Source: Agapetus fuscipes
Taxonomy: Eukaryota; Arthropoda; Insecta; Trichoptera; Glossosomatidae
Assembly: GCA_951799405.1 (NCBI GenBank)
Contig: OX637332.1
Coordinates: 29,922,832-29,986,831 of the forward strand
Reading direction: 5' to 3'
DNA: 64,000 nt
The notes beneath the pieces were generated by a model that was not told the DNA's origin, did not search any database, and saw only the letters and a list, made by a program, of their open reading frames with translations. Every line of letters starts with the position of its first letter. Within the stretch, counting starts at the first letter, position 1. Shown here piece by piece: positions 39,901 through 49,400 of this stretch. The translations under genes and the position numbers were made by a program.

Positions 39901-40143
39901 GCGTCATTTTTAGGTTATATAGAAAAATTTAACTTAACAATTTAGGTAAAAAATCAGTTAACATGCGTGATTTTTTCCATTAATGTCACTTATTTACTAA
40001 GGCCATAAAGTATAAGAAACATATTTAGAAAAACAACGGGATTTTTTTTGTGAACACAGCCTTAAGGTTTGTTTACGAATTGAAATATTACCGGTTAGAG
40101 TTAGAATGCACATCAGAAAGAAGCCGATATCCGAGAATCGCAT
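33851..40143 (-). CDS. Small secreted cysteine-rich EGF-like protein (3 coding exons, 109 aa)
   Basis: Coding exons on minus are 40143-40092, 35151-35017 and 33993-33851; both introns are GT/AG and phase 1. The product starts MRFSDIGFFLMCILTLT, a clear signal peptide, with likely cleavage before DLVQSC. Residues about 22-60 form a module with six cysteines (SCDIEQAHNGC, TGLCTCKFGC, NQEC). Residues about 66-102 form an EGF-like domain with six cysteines (NICSRMPCMNNGSC, KCRCGGTGFHGERC). It ends ERSEQN and TAA without a membrane anchor, so it should be an extracellular ligand, antagonist or matrix factor; I recognise no named orthologue. The EGF call rests on spacing; the first module is unassigned. 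A further upstream ATG is not needed. Confidence 0.85.
34267..34512. mobile_element. MITE in gene 2 intron 2
   Basis: Inverted ends of about 29 bp: agttcttgtttgccgtatag and ctatacggcaaacaagaact. Confidence 0.78.
34734..34964. mobile_element. MITE in gene 2 intron 2, next to exon 2
   Basis: Ends gctattcttagacattttag and ctaaaatgtctgagaatagc are inverted (about 22 bp). It contains the repeat shared with 32900-33065. Confidence 0.75.
35017..35151 (-). CDS. Gene 2 exon 2, cysteine-rich module
   Basis: Acceptor tttttgcag, donor gtaact, 135 nt. Encodes LVQSCDIEQAHNGCKI, QTGLCTCKFGCKSEYRYSS and NQECQKALK. Confidence 0.88.
35395..35540 (+). pseudogene. LINE C-terminal remnant
   Basis: Plus frame contains WKEAAQDRESWRIVV, a common LINE polymerase tail motif. 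Short and isolated. Confidence 0.55.
35817..35875 (+). repeat. SINE B tail fragment
   Basis: gggctcttgaggtgtgattc and agcgctcaccaaataaa only. Confidence 0.75.
35890..36110 (-). repeat. Dispersed repeat D
   Basis: The reverse complement matches 40258-40450 at roughly 80 percent (for example cctatgaaatcaccatagca, catacattgtt) and a part occurs at 46555-46680. No ends or coding frame identified. Confidence 0.65.
36619..36884 (-). repeat. Family A, full-length copy
   Basis: Tail taatctaatctaaggtgcaa to head ataccaacctataagtcaag on plus. Confidence 0.88.
36900..38160. other. AT-rich spacer with LINE tail remnant
   Basis: A LINE end similar to 31494 is at about 37720-37860 (cacccctagtggaatggcga). 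No gene seen. It lies in gene 2 intron 1. Confidence 0.5.
38165..38245 (+). repeat. SINE B head fragment (tRNA-like)
   Basis: aaaatctagtggttaacg and gcgggtttgattcccacc are A- and B-box-like but diverged; not a functional tRNA. Confidence 0.55.
38735..38955 (+). repeat. Family A copy
   Basis: Head actgataagttggtatgagg, tail cttagattatagattt. Confidence 0.82.
39010..39240 (+). repeat. Family A copy, second subtype
   Basis: Starts inside the head (actgtaacaaatggttcact) and ends in a gattatagg-type tail; carries the tgtttgtttgtgggcatgca variant. Confidence 0.83.
39567..40063. mobile_element. MITE with about 80-bp inverted ends, in gene 2 intron 1
   Basis: Left ctgttcacaaaaaaaatccc and right gggattttttttgtgaacac begin inverted arms that also share tatgtttcttatactttatg. 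It ends 29 bp from gene 2 exon 1. A relative is at 55805-56215. Confidence 0.82.
40092..40143 (-). CDS. Gene 2 exon 1, signal peptide
   Basis: ATG at 40143-40141, 17 codons, then the phase-1 G and a gtaata donor. The hydrophobic core IGFFLMCILTL is typical of secretion signals. It joins the next exon in phase to give GAT. An in-frame GTG lies upstream but no better ATG. Confidence 0.78.
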
Positions 40144-40208
40144 TTTGGACAGTGTGTCTCGGCTGCTCAGAGTGCGGCTGTTCACAGTGGACTAGTGAGA
40201 AAGTGTCG

Positions 40209-40214
40209 TATATA
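40209..40214 (-). promoter_or_regulatory. Putative TATA box of gene 2
   Basis: On the minus strand ggctatatacgac lies about 65 bp upstream of the ATG, leaving room for a start site near 40182 and a 40-nt leader. A motif match only. Confidence 0.35.
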
Positions 40215-40257
40215 GCCATGGAGGTATATTCAATGGAGGGGCTATGAATGTGATACC

Positions 40258-40450
40258 AATCGACATGATGCAACGTCTTTGACACCATACATTGTTAATA
40301 GTGCTGTCTCGCTCAAGACATGTGAAATGCTTTTCTCATTTTCTATGTAAGCAACGTGTCTCTACACCGTCTTCAATCTATGTACATATCACCATGGAAA
40401 CCCATGAAATCACTATGGTAACGTGTTTGTTACTAGTGTGGTTGAAAGTA
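40258..40450 (+). repeat. Dispersed repeat D, upstream of gene 2
   Basis: Homologous to 35890-36110 (inverted) and 46555-46680. It starts about 115 bp upstream of the gene 2 ATG, so the gene 2 upstream region is partly repeat-derived. Confidence 0.65.
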
Positions 40451-40867
40451 TGAAAATATCTGATAAATTCCAAATTTAAAAATGTTCCCACCTCATTGTG
40501 TACGGGATGATTTTCACAAGTATGTATTACCGCGAGCATAGAAGTTACATACTTACTTGAAGAAGCAAGTACCTATATATTTGAACATCACTAGTTCTAG
40601 AAATGCTGCACTTTCGCGAACAAAATATTTCGATGGATGAAAAATAACTTTTATCAACGTAATCATATAGAATAGTGATTAAAGTGAAATATGATTCCAT
40701 GTTCTTTAACACATTTACTCTCTTTTGTTGGCACGTTTAGAAAATAGCCAGTTTGGCATTTATATGGATACTTTTTTCCGATTAGGTAACACACCTGTTA
40801 GTTGGAAGGTTACCAAAAGACTGAATTTGGATTTTTGTATGATGAATCTGTAATGTTGATTTGTAAT

Positions 40868-41090
40868 TAATTAAATAATACACTGTTTTAATTCACTAAA
40901 TTTTATTTTTAAAAAAGTCAAACGTTTTCGCCTAAAAAGGCATCATCAGGACAATTGTCCTTATGATGCCTTTTTAGGCGAAAACGTTTGACTTTTTTAA
41001 AATAAAATTTTGTGAATTAAAACAGTGTATTATTTAATTAATTATACAATGGACTTTCACTGTGTGAACTACCAAACCCTAAAAAATATT
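40868..41090 (-). mobile_element. Hairpin element with hammerhead-like motifs
   Basis: Long inverted arms meet at ggacaattgtcc. On the minus strand gtcctgatgatgcctttttag then gcgaaaacgtttgac can fold as stem I (gtc/gac), core CTGATGA, stem II (gcct-tttt-aggc), GAAA and a short stem III. A 12-bp duplication ttgatttgtaat flanks it (40856-40867 and 41091-41102). The start tagggtttggtagttcacac (minus) is shared with 24119. Confidence 0.8.
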
Positions 41091-41219
41091 TTGATTTGTA
41101 ATGTTGGTCTATTAATAAATTTGCTACATTTTTGTCTAGGAAATAATTGACTTTTTTTGTATAGATTTCGTTTTAAGGTTTTGTTCTTTTTTTATGCTTA
41201 AATGTTATTTATTATTTGT

Positions 41220-42185
41220 ATTCCTTGACTTATAGGTGGGTATGAGGCTGACCACCCATACTGTAAAAAATGGTTCACTTTGCCAATGTCACCCCTGTGT
41301 CAGGGAAGGTCGGCAAAAGTTGTAGGGCTTATTCAACTAACAATTACTTTTTTCGGGCTATGTAGCCGTGGTCGTAGTAGGGTCGTTTGTAGGGATAATG
41401 TTCATTTGAGGTTTGGATTTTATTTGTAAGCACCCATTCAGCATTTGTAAGCGCGAACTACACGTGTTTGTTTGTGGGCATACATTTGAGAGCTTTAAAT
41501 GAATATATCCTTGCAAGTACCATATTGATCAAATAAATAAAAAAGTTAGCAAAAAAATAGGATTATTAAGTAGGATAAAGAAATTTTTAAATACTGAATA
41601 TAAAATAAATGTGTATAATACTATGATTAAGCCTCATTTCTCATATTGCTCAACAATTATGTACATGGCAAATAAAGAATATCTAAATTCGTTCCAAAAA
41701 TTCCAAAATAAAGCGATGAGAATGATTCTAAATCAGAAGTAGGATACTAAAATTTCAGATAATATGTTGGTTAGCTTAGAGTGGTTGAATGTGGAGGAGT
41801 ACATATCTTAAGTTGAATGCATTTATGTTTATATATAGATTAGAAAATAAGTTATTGCCTGTTTATTTGGACAAATTCATAATTAGAAATAAGGATGTAC
41901 ATATGATACTAGAGGGAAAAATGATTTAAGAAAGTTAAAAGTAAGAACAGTGAAATATGACAGAAGAGTTGCGCACAGAGGATTTGATGAATATAATTAA
42001 GTACCAGCGGAAATCAAGCAAACTAGTGACGTAATCAAATTTAAGGAGAAAGCTGTAAGGTTCCTACTTGCACAGCGCCTCTGACATAACTGTTTTTGTT
42101 TTGACTTGATATGTAATTGTTTAAATTAGCATTATTTTGCTACAATAAAAAAAAAAAAAAAAACTTAGATTATAGATTATAGTGG
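41220..42185 (+). repeat. Family A copy split by a LINE
   Basis: Head at 41226 to tatccttgcaa near 41518; the missing tail cttagattatagattatag resumes at 42164 after the LINE's poly(A). An extra segment of about 70 bp (aactaacaattacttttttc onward) also sits inside. Confidence 0.82.
41519..42163 (+). pseudogene. 5'-truncated LINE with poly(A), inserted in family A
   Basis: Broken frames with KPHFSYCSTIMYMANKEYL and KYDRRVAHRGFDEYN mark a LINE polymerase C-terminus different from the 27521 element. It ends in a run of about 18 A at 42146. Several stops show age. Confidence 0.75.
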
Positions 42186-42474
42186 GGTAGCGTATTTCTA
42201 ATTCTCAAAGGATTGATTTCTCAGCCCATCCAGTTCTATACATCGATTATTATAGCAGATAAGTGCGCTCTATATAAGTACATGCATGCTCCCGTACATT
42301 GTAGTGTGTGTACTCGCAACTCATGTGAAATGTAATCAGATGTGAATGCCCTCGAATTATTGTATTTTTTTCTCCGTAGGATGCAGGGCTGCGCGCGGCT
42401 GAAATTTATTCTTCAATTTTTGTTAACACACACAAAAAGCCTGTGAAATAGAGGAGATTGTGAGATGGAGAGTT

Positions 42475-42690
42475 CTTTGACTCATAGGTTGGTATGAGGC
42501 TGACGACCCATACTGTAAAAAAAATGTTCATTTGTCCAGTGTCACCACTGTTTCAAGGTAGGTCGGCAAGAGCTGCAGGGCTGATGTTCATTTGAGATTA
42601 AGTTTTTTATTTTCACATGCGATATGTATAAGCACGAACTAAAAACGTAGGTACCTGCTTACAATATATCTTTGCAACTTAGATTAAAGA
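42475..42690 (+). repeat. Family A copy
   Basis: Head gactcataggttggtatgag; tail tctttgcaacttagattaaa. Confidence 0.82.
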
Positions 42691-42852
42691 TATTTCCCCA
42701 ATAAATGTAGGAATGTTTCATTCTTAAAACCTGCATTTTTCATGAAGCCTTAATTTAATTTCACCGCTTGTGTCCTGTGGAGTAATAAAGATGTCCACTT
42801 TAATTTTTGTTTATAAAAAAAAAACCTTTTTTTCCAAAACAATATATAACAT

Positions 42853-43233
42853 CTGTACCTTAGAGCATAAACAACGGAAGTCCACTTTTTTGCGTTTTTG
42901 AGTTAATGATGCAGAAATTATTATAATTAGCTGTTCTATAAGTGGTAAAAATATTGGAGTCCTCGGACTCATAGTTACTGAGATATCAAGTGTAATAAAT
43001 ATGGGATGCACATAAAAGTGCGAGCATAAACCACGGAAGTTCCACATACGTTATTCACATTACTTCACATTAAATAAATATCGATAATAGAAGATAAATA
43101 GTTTTTACAGATCAAAAATATCTCGTCTAGTTTAGAAGTTATGATGGTTTAAAAAAGTGCACATTTTCACTAAAACTCGTCTCCTGCACATTTTACTAAA
43201 TGTGACTACCGTTGTTTATGCTCTAAGGTACAG
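42853..43233. mobile_element. 381-bp MITE, copy 2
   Basis: Same ends as 29680-30061; flanked by acat (42849-42852 and 43234-43237). Confidence 0.88.
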
Positions 43234-43270
43234 ACATGTGTACTGAGATGATAACCATTAGACTACGACC

Positions 43271-43582
43271 TTAGACTACGACTTGGATGCGTTTGGATGG
43301 CTTGACTCTGGCCAACATGTGTACACGCCGTATTCTTCAGTTCTTCGGACACGTTGTCCGTGGCAATGAGGATAGCCTGGAACGACTGGTTGTGATCGGT
43401 AACTTGGAGGGCAAGAGAGGAAGAGGTAGATCCCCCACACGATGGACCGATCAAGTGAAGACAGCAGCAGGCACCTCGGTAGTTGGAGCGTTGCGGGCAG
43501 CGCAGTCGAGGGAGAGCTGGAGAAGATTGGTTGCTTCCACAAGGGTCACAACCCTCAGTAATGAGGAATAGGATTAAGAAGA
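43271..43582 (+). pseudogene. 5'-truncated RTE-like LINE tail with 11-bp target duplication
   Basis: Frame with RILQFFGHVVRGNED, GKRGRGRSPTRWTDQV and SRESWRRLVA to a TAG stop and a ggattaagaagaa end. agactacgacc flanks both sides (43260-43270, 43583-43593). The host site resembles a SINE B head. Confidence 0.82.
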
Positions 43583-43867
43583 AGACTACGACCGTGTCTG
43601 AACAACTAATGCGATGAAAATTAAGGTACGTAAATTGTAGGTTGTTGAAAATTATAAAGGAATTTGTAATTTACGAGCCCTTGTTCTGTTTTAACCGGAA
43701 CTGAAGGTATGTATGTATATATAAACATGGGTAATATATTCACTTCCCCCGTTGAATGCAGAACATTATCACTTTATTCCAGCACTGATATACGTAAATA
43801 AAATAATAAAACTCAAATAAAAAACTCTGTACACTGAGCATAATAGCTCAATTATGGTGTTTATTGG

Positions 43868-44050
43868 TGTTTACAGGGAAGGTCGGCAAGAGTTGCAGGG
43901 TGTATGTACATTTGAGTCTTGGTTTCTATATTGTAGGTTCACATGCGGTATCGCAAGCGCAAACTTGTACGTGTCTGCTTGTGAGAATGCATGTAATGTG
44001 AATTCCCAATGTTACATATCTTTGCAACTTAGATTAGATAAAATAAGATT
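43868..44050 (+). repeat. Family A copy, head-truncated
   Basis: Begins at cagggaaggtcggcaagagt; tail taaaataagattagatt. Confidence 0.83.
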
Positions 44051-44116
44051 AGATTGTCGAATACTCTGCCAAGCTTAAATCTTTTATTAATAACTTAATT
44101 TATTACCTTATCTCTG

Positions 44117-44407
44117 CTGATTTATTTGGTGAGCCCTGTTTTTGTGTGAATCTCACCTCAAGCGCCCTCTGCGAGCTTGCCCGTCGCTGTAGAAAGCGCC
44201 AATTGTCAAGCAAGACCGAGTTGGTGTAAAGCTGGATAAACCTATGTTGATCGGTCTTTGGTAACGGAAATGCATTTTCAACCCAGCGAAGAGCATTTTT
44301 GAAAATATAAATTTACTTTTTGTATACTTTTTGTGATCCGCTGGGATTCGAACCCACGACCTTCCATTTACGCGTCAGAAGCGTTTCCACTGAACTACGG
44401 ACCGGTC
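44117..44407 (-). repeat. SINE family B, full-length copy
   Basis: From tttatttggtgagccctgtt (tail) to gaactacggaccggtc (head) on plus; B box gggattcgaaccc intact. Confidence 0.85.
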
Positions 44408-44529
44408 GGACCAAATATATACTCTGCCAGGTCTACCAATGGTGAGATGCTACATCTCTCTAATTGTACTCTATGTCATGGAAAGGTGGAAACTAATCCA
44501 GAGTCAAGAGAATAAATTAATACCTACCT

Positions 44530-44840
44530 TTGAAATGTGGGTCTACCGTCGTATGTTGAAGGTTTTTTGGATGGATTGAGTCACAAATCCTAAGGTTCTC
44601 TCCCGTATGAATACCAAAGTCAAACTCCTGATGCCCATTAAAAGGCAAAAAAAAAACAATCAGATAATGAGAAATATTCACTCCTGAATTTCATCATACA
44701 GGTAAGAATTGAGAGAAACCCAGCTCCAGTATGAACGAAAATATCTTAGTTGAAGATTCTGAAACAGAAATTTGGTAGAAGCAATTGCTCATTCTTGCCA
44801 CAGTATCGAAGATGAAAATTTCTATGATGATCGGTAATCT
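44530..44840 (+). pseudogene. Degenerate LINE C-terminal fragment
   Basis: Contains MWVYRRMLKVFWMD, a stop, then VTNPKVLSRMNTKVKLL, a familiar LINE polymerase tail motif. Several stops follow. Confidence 0.65.
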
Positions 44841-44864
44841 TCACTTAATCTATAATAATCTACT

Positions 44865-45075
44865 GTAAAAAATGGTTCACTTTGCCAATGTCGCCCCTGC
44901 TTCAGGGATGGTCGGCAAGAGTTGCAGGGCTGAAGTTCATTTGAGATTGGGTTTTTTATATTGTAGGTCCACATGCGGCATGTGTAAGCGCAAAATTATG
45001 CATGTCTGCTTGTGGGAATGCATTTAATATGAATCTCAAATGATACATATCTTTGCAGCTTAGATTTAGATTTAG
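44865..45075 (+). repeat. Family A copy, back to back with the next
   Basis: Starts inside the head (ctgtaaaaaatggttcactt) and reads to the tail agcttagatttagatttaga, which meets the tail of the opposing copy. Confidence 0.83.
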
Positions 45076-46055
45076 ATCTATAATTTAAGTTGCAAGGATA
45101 GTATATTCATTTAAAGCTCTCAAATGAATGCCCACAAACAAACACGTGTAGTTCGCGCTTACAAATGCTGAATGTGTACTTACAAATAAAATACAAACCT
45201 CAAATGAAACTGTGCCTCCTGTGAAAAGTGATACAACTCAAAAATCATCATTTTACAGGAGAGCAAAAACAAGATTTAAAAAAATCTAATTCATGAACTA
45301 AGTGGGCTAGGTTACACATAAGTACCTTATTTTGTAGATAAAAACATTCACTTTCACTGTGCATTTTAATTTTTATGGTAAATATTATAGTTTTAAAGTA
45401 ATTTATTAAACTCTGTCAGTTGTACCTTTTTTGCCTGTACTTGTATCATTTATTACGTGATAAATGATACTAGTTGAGTTAAATTATATTGCACCTATAA
45501 GTTGTCTTTGTGTAAAGTGATACACAAAAAGTTTAAAAATCTAATAACTCGTAAGATAATATTCTTAACAGAATGTTTCTCAAACTAATTATAAAAGTAC
45601 TACCCCAAAGATTCAATTGTTATACTTATAATAGTGATATTTTCATCATTTACCTGAATCGTATCACTTTGCTAAATTTCCAGTCAACAATTGGTGTAAA
45701 GTGATATAACTCTAGATGTATCAATATTCACGATAATATTGTAAAAACTGATGAGTAGAGCAATTACTTAAAGCGGTACAACTCGACTTATATCTATTTT
45801 CACTTTTTTTTTGCCAAAATCCTGCCAGTTATATCACTTTTCACCAAATTATCTCCTAAACTATAGCAGATAGAAGAATGTGAGTAAGACCAAAAAATTG
45901 CTAATTTTTTTCTGATTATTTCTGTGCAAAAAACTCAAAAAGGGTATAACTCGAGTTGTATCACTTTTCACAGGAGGCACAGACATAAGCCCTACAACTT
46001 TTGCCGCCCTTCCCTGACACAGGGGTGACATTGGCAAAGTGAACCATTTGTTACA
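45076..46055 (-). repeat. Family A copy split by a TIR element
   Basis: Tail side 45080-45217 and head side 45984-46055 (gacataagccctacaacttt onward) of one copy, interrupted by 45218-45983. Confidence 0.83.
45218..45983. mobile_element. Element with 29-bp inverted ends and internal copies of its end motif
   Basis: tgtgcctcctgtgaaaagtg and cacttttcacaggaggcaca are perfect inverted ends, continuing as atacaactc/gagttgtat. The end motif recurs inside, as aaagtgatacac, aaagtgatataactc, ggtacaactcga and ttatatcacttttcacc. No coding capacity; target duplication unclear. Confidence 0.85.
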
Positions 46056-46324
46056 ATATAAGCACAAACAAAAAAAGAAATAAATAAAAGCAATGCATGG
46101 TTTAAAAATATTTTTAATTTTCAAAAAACTTCAACACGAGTATCAACTCAACATTATTATTTAAGTACCTATCAAATATGTTAACAAATTCAATATAGAA
46201 ATGAGAATGGCAAGTTAGATTGTGTCATGAAATGAAGGAACATTCTCATATCAGAATGGAAAGTAAAAGAAGAAGGAATATCAATGATTTTAGAAAAAGA
46301 TTTCATGTGAATGATTGATGGGCT

Positions 46325-46475
46325 TCAGTTAGTCTTGGTTTTCTTCTTCATCTGTTGACTAGACCTGTTATTCTGATCAACATCCTTGGGGGAAGAGCGG
46401 AAGTAATAGTTGTAGAAGACACACAAGGCCAGGAAGCAGATGGTGCTGAGAACTGCGATGTACTCGGCGCGGTTC
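46325..46475 (-). CDS. Gene 3 exon 8 and stop
   Basis: NRAEYIAVLSTICFLALCVF helix, then a basic tail ending KKKTKTN; TGA at 46327-46325. Confidence 0.9.
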
Positions 46476-49400
46476 CTGAAACAGGTGACAACATAATAAG
46501 ATTGTGTAGGTTGGTATAGAAGTGGCAAAATAACCGTTTGTTACTCATATAAGTACATTGTAATGTGTCCCTATTGCGTCTTCAATCTGTGTAGGTACTA
46601 TTACCATAGAAACCTATGAAATCACCATAGCAACGATATTTGTTATGAATACCTCCCTAGTGTTGTCGAACTTAGATATCGATGGTTAATAATAATATTA
46701 CTAGTAGGTTGATTTATTTGGTTTCCTTGAATAGGTTGGTGTGCGGCTGACCGCCCATGCTGTAAAAATGGTTCACTTTGCCAATGTCACCCCTGTCTCA
46801 GGGAAGGACGGCAAGAGTTGCAGGGTGTATGTCCATTTGAGATTTGGTTTTTATGTTGTAGGTTCACATGAGGCATGTGCAAGCGCGAACTTATACGTGT
46901 CTGGTTGTAAGAATGCATGTAATGTGAATCTCCAATGTAACATATCTTTGCAACTTAGATTAGATTAGATTAGCGGTCGATAGCTCAGTTGGTAGAATGT
47001 AAGCGTTTAATCCCCACCAAGGTTTTCAAGAATAAAAATACCACAAAGTCACACATTTAGTGTAACTTCTTGCTGCGTTTTTCCTGAAGGGGTCGCATCT
47101 GGCGAGTGGAACCTATTTATTTTTACAGGTAAGAGGGTTGGACTTACGCCAACCCCTTTAGTTTAAGTGGAGGTTTACCAGCTCCTGAGGGGGGCTGGTA
47201 CTCATTTCATGTGAAGGCTGAGTAAACCTTGCCGGAATTTATTTTTAGGTTTGAAACAAGCACCGAAACCGGAAATCATTTTTGACTTCCTCGGTGAGAT
47301 TCGAACCCGACATTTGTCATTTATCAGTATGAAATCACACTTACTAATAAATTCACTGCATTTTCTAGGTATCAAGTACAAATTATTTATTTAAACCAAC
47401 AAAAGATAAAAAGTTCCTGTTACTAACACATTCACTGAAAATAAAACAGTGAATTAGAAACCACATCTTACAGCTTTTAGTTCAAACCCATAATGACTCT
47501 GGCTCAAAAAATGGATACTATTGATGATAATATTTCTTACCTGAATGGAGTGCCACAGGCCGTGTACCACATTGCACCATTTCCTGGACGTCTGTCTTTG
47601 GGAAGGCATGAGAAGTCAAAGTAATCCTCGTGGTAGTCCTGGACGCAGAGATACTTCCTCTTCTGAAGAACCTGGAATCAGAAAAATAGGCGTTGCAGTA
47701 TTTTCAATTTCAGCATTTAAGATGCATAACTAAATCATTAGATAATAATCTATAATCTATAATCTAAGTTGCAAGGATATATTCATTCAAAGCTCTCAGA
47801 TGTATGCCCACAAACAAACACGTGTAGTTCGCGCCTACAAATGCTGATTGTGTACTTACTAATGAAATCCAAATCTCAAATGAACATAAGCCCTGCAGCT
47901 CTTGCCGACATTCCCTGAAACAGGGGTGACATTGGCAAAGTGAACCATTTTGTACAGTATGGGTGGTCAGCCTCACACCAACCTATAAGTCAAAGAATAG
48001 ATCATATTTTTAATGAGGTAACACTGAAAATGAATTATTATTTCAAAGAGGAAAGAAAGGTTTTGTTTATATATTTTTTTTTTAAAGATATTAAATTCCC
48101 TAACATTTGTATTATTTTATGAAAAAATAATTAAAAGAAACAATGCTAGGAGTATTTTTTTTTATTTACATCTTAAGCCCTGCAACTTATGTTCATTTGA
48201 GGTTTGGATTTTATTTGTAAGTACACAATCAGCATTTGTAAGCGCGAACTACACGTGTTTGTTTGTGGGCATACATCTGAGAGCTTTGAATGAATATATC
48301 CTTGCAACTTAGATTATAGATTATAGATTATAGACATCTTTCTGAAAATAAAAGACAGTTCTTTTAACATAATATTATGTCGGTACATACTAAAAGAAAT
48401 TTATTTCGGTAAATTATTTGTGGGTATTTGAGAAACACGTAGGAACCAAATTTGGTTTATTTAAAGACTAACACTTCGTAGTTGTTTTTCACTCTACCTT
48501 GTAAGTTAAATTAGTAATACTACGTTTTTAAAAAATATTTTTATTATGAATAAAATTAGTAATGTTTAACAATAATAATTAACATAGGCTGTGTCATACT
48601 ACCGTATCGACACCCAAGGAAAAAAAACAACTAGCAAAAACAAGTCCCGATTTATAAATAATTTATTAAAGTTTTGAAAAAAATACTCTTGATAGTTAAA
48701 ATGTTGACAAACCTTAAATGTTTTTTTAAAATATTAATTTATATTTTAATGATGCTCTAAGAAATAAATTAAAAGATAGTTCCGTAACTTTTTTCTTATA
48801 AAGCGTTCTACACAGTCTTAAACTAGAAATGCGTAATAGATCAAAGGAGAGGTTTGTGACAAAAAACATGGATCACATCCATTGAAGAATACCTTTCCAA
48901 AGATGGTGTTGACTGGCACAATTTGGTTGCAGGGTCCAATAGGCTCATGGAGACCCATGGAGACTTCAGCTTCGGGAACTCCCCAGATGGTGAACGCCAA
49001 GTAGATTGCGTAATGGGCGATCAGATGGAGGATCAGAATCCAATCAAACACACCAGTTCTGGAAACATCATAATGATTTTACCGGGTGCAATTTGACAAC
49101 AATTGCAGTTGTTTATTTTGCACAAATTATATCAAATACGGGTCCAATTCGGTTTATACACAGTCACAGAGTTGCTTTTGAATTGTATAGCTTGACAGTT
49201 TAGATCAGGCCTGTCCAACATCCGGCCCGCGACGACATCAATAGTCATTGCACAATAAGATCAATCATCTATGCGCCGGCCGTCGAAAAAAAAAATTTGG
49301 CAATTTTTGAACAAAAGTACTAAATCTGGTCCGCCACGATTTTGAGTTGGACACCTCTGGTTTAGATACAATTTTGGCTATTTCAGTCTCTATTTAAAGG

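Noticed and set aside
43276..43542. Minus-strand frames at the RTE-like fragment
   Set aside because: The plus frame matches LINE tails and ends at a natural stop; the minus frames do not resemble anything.
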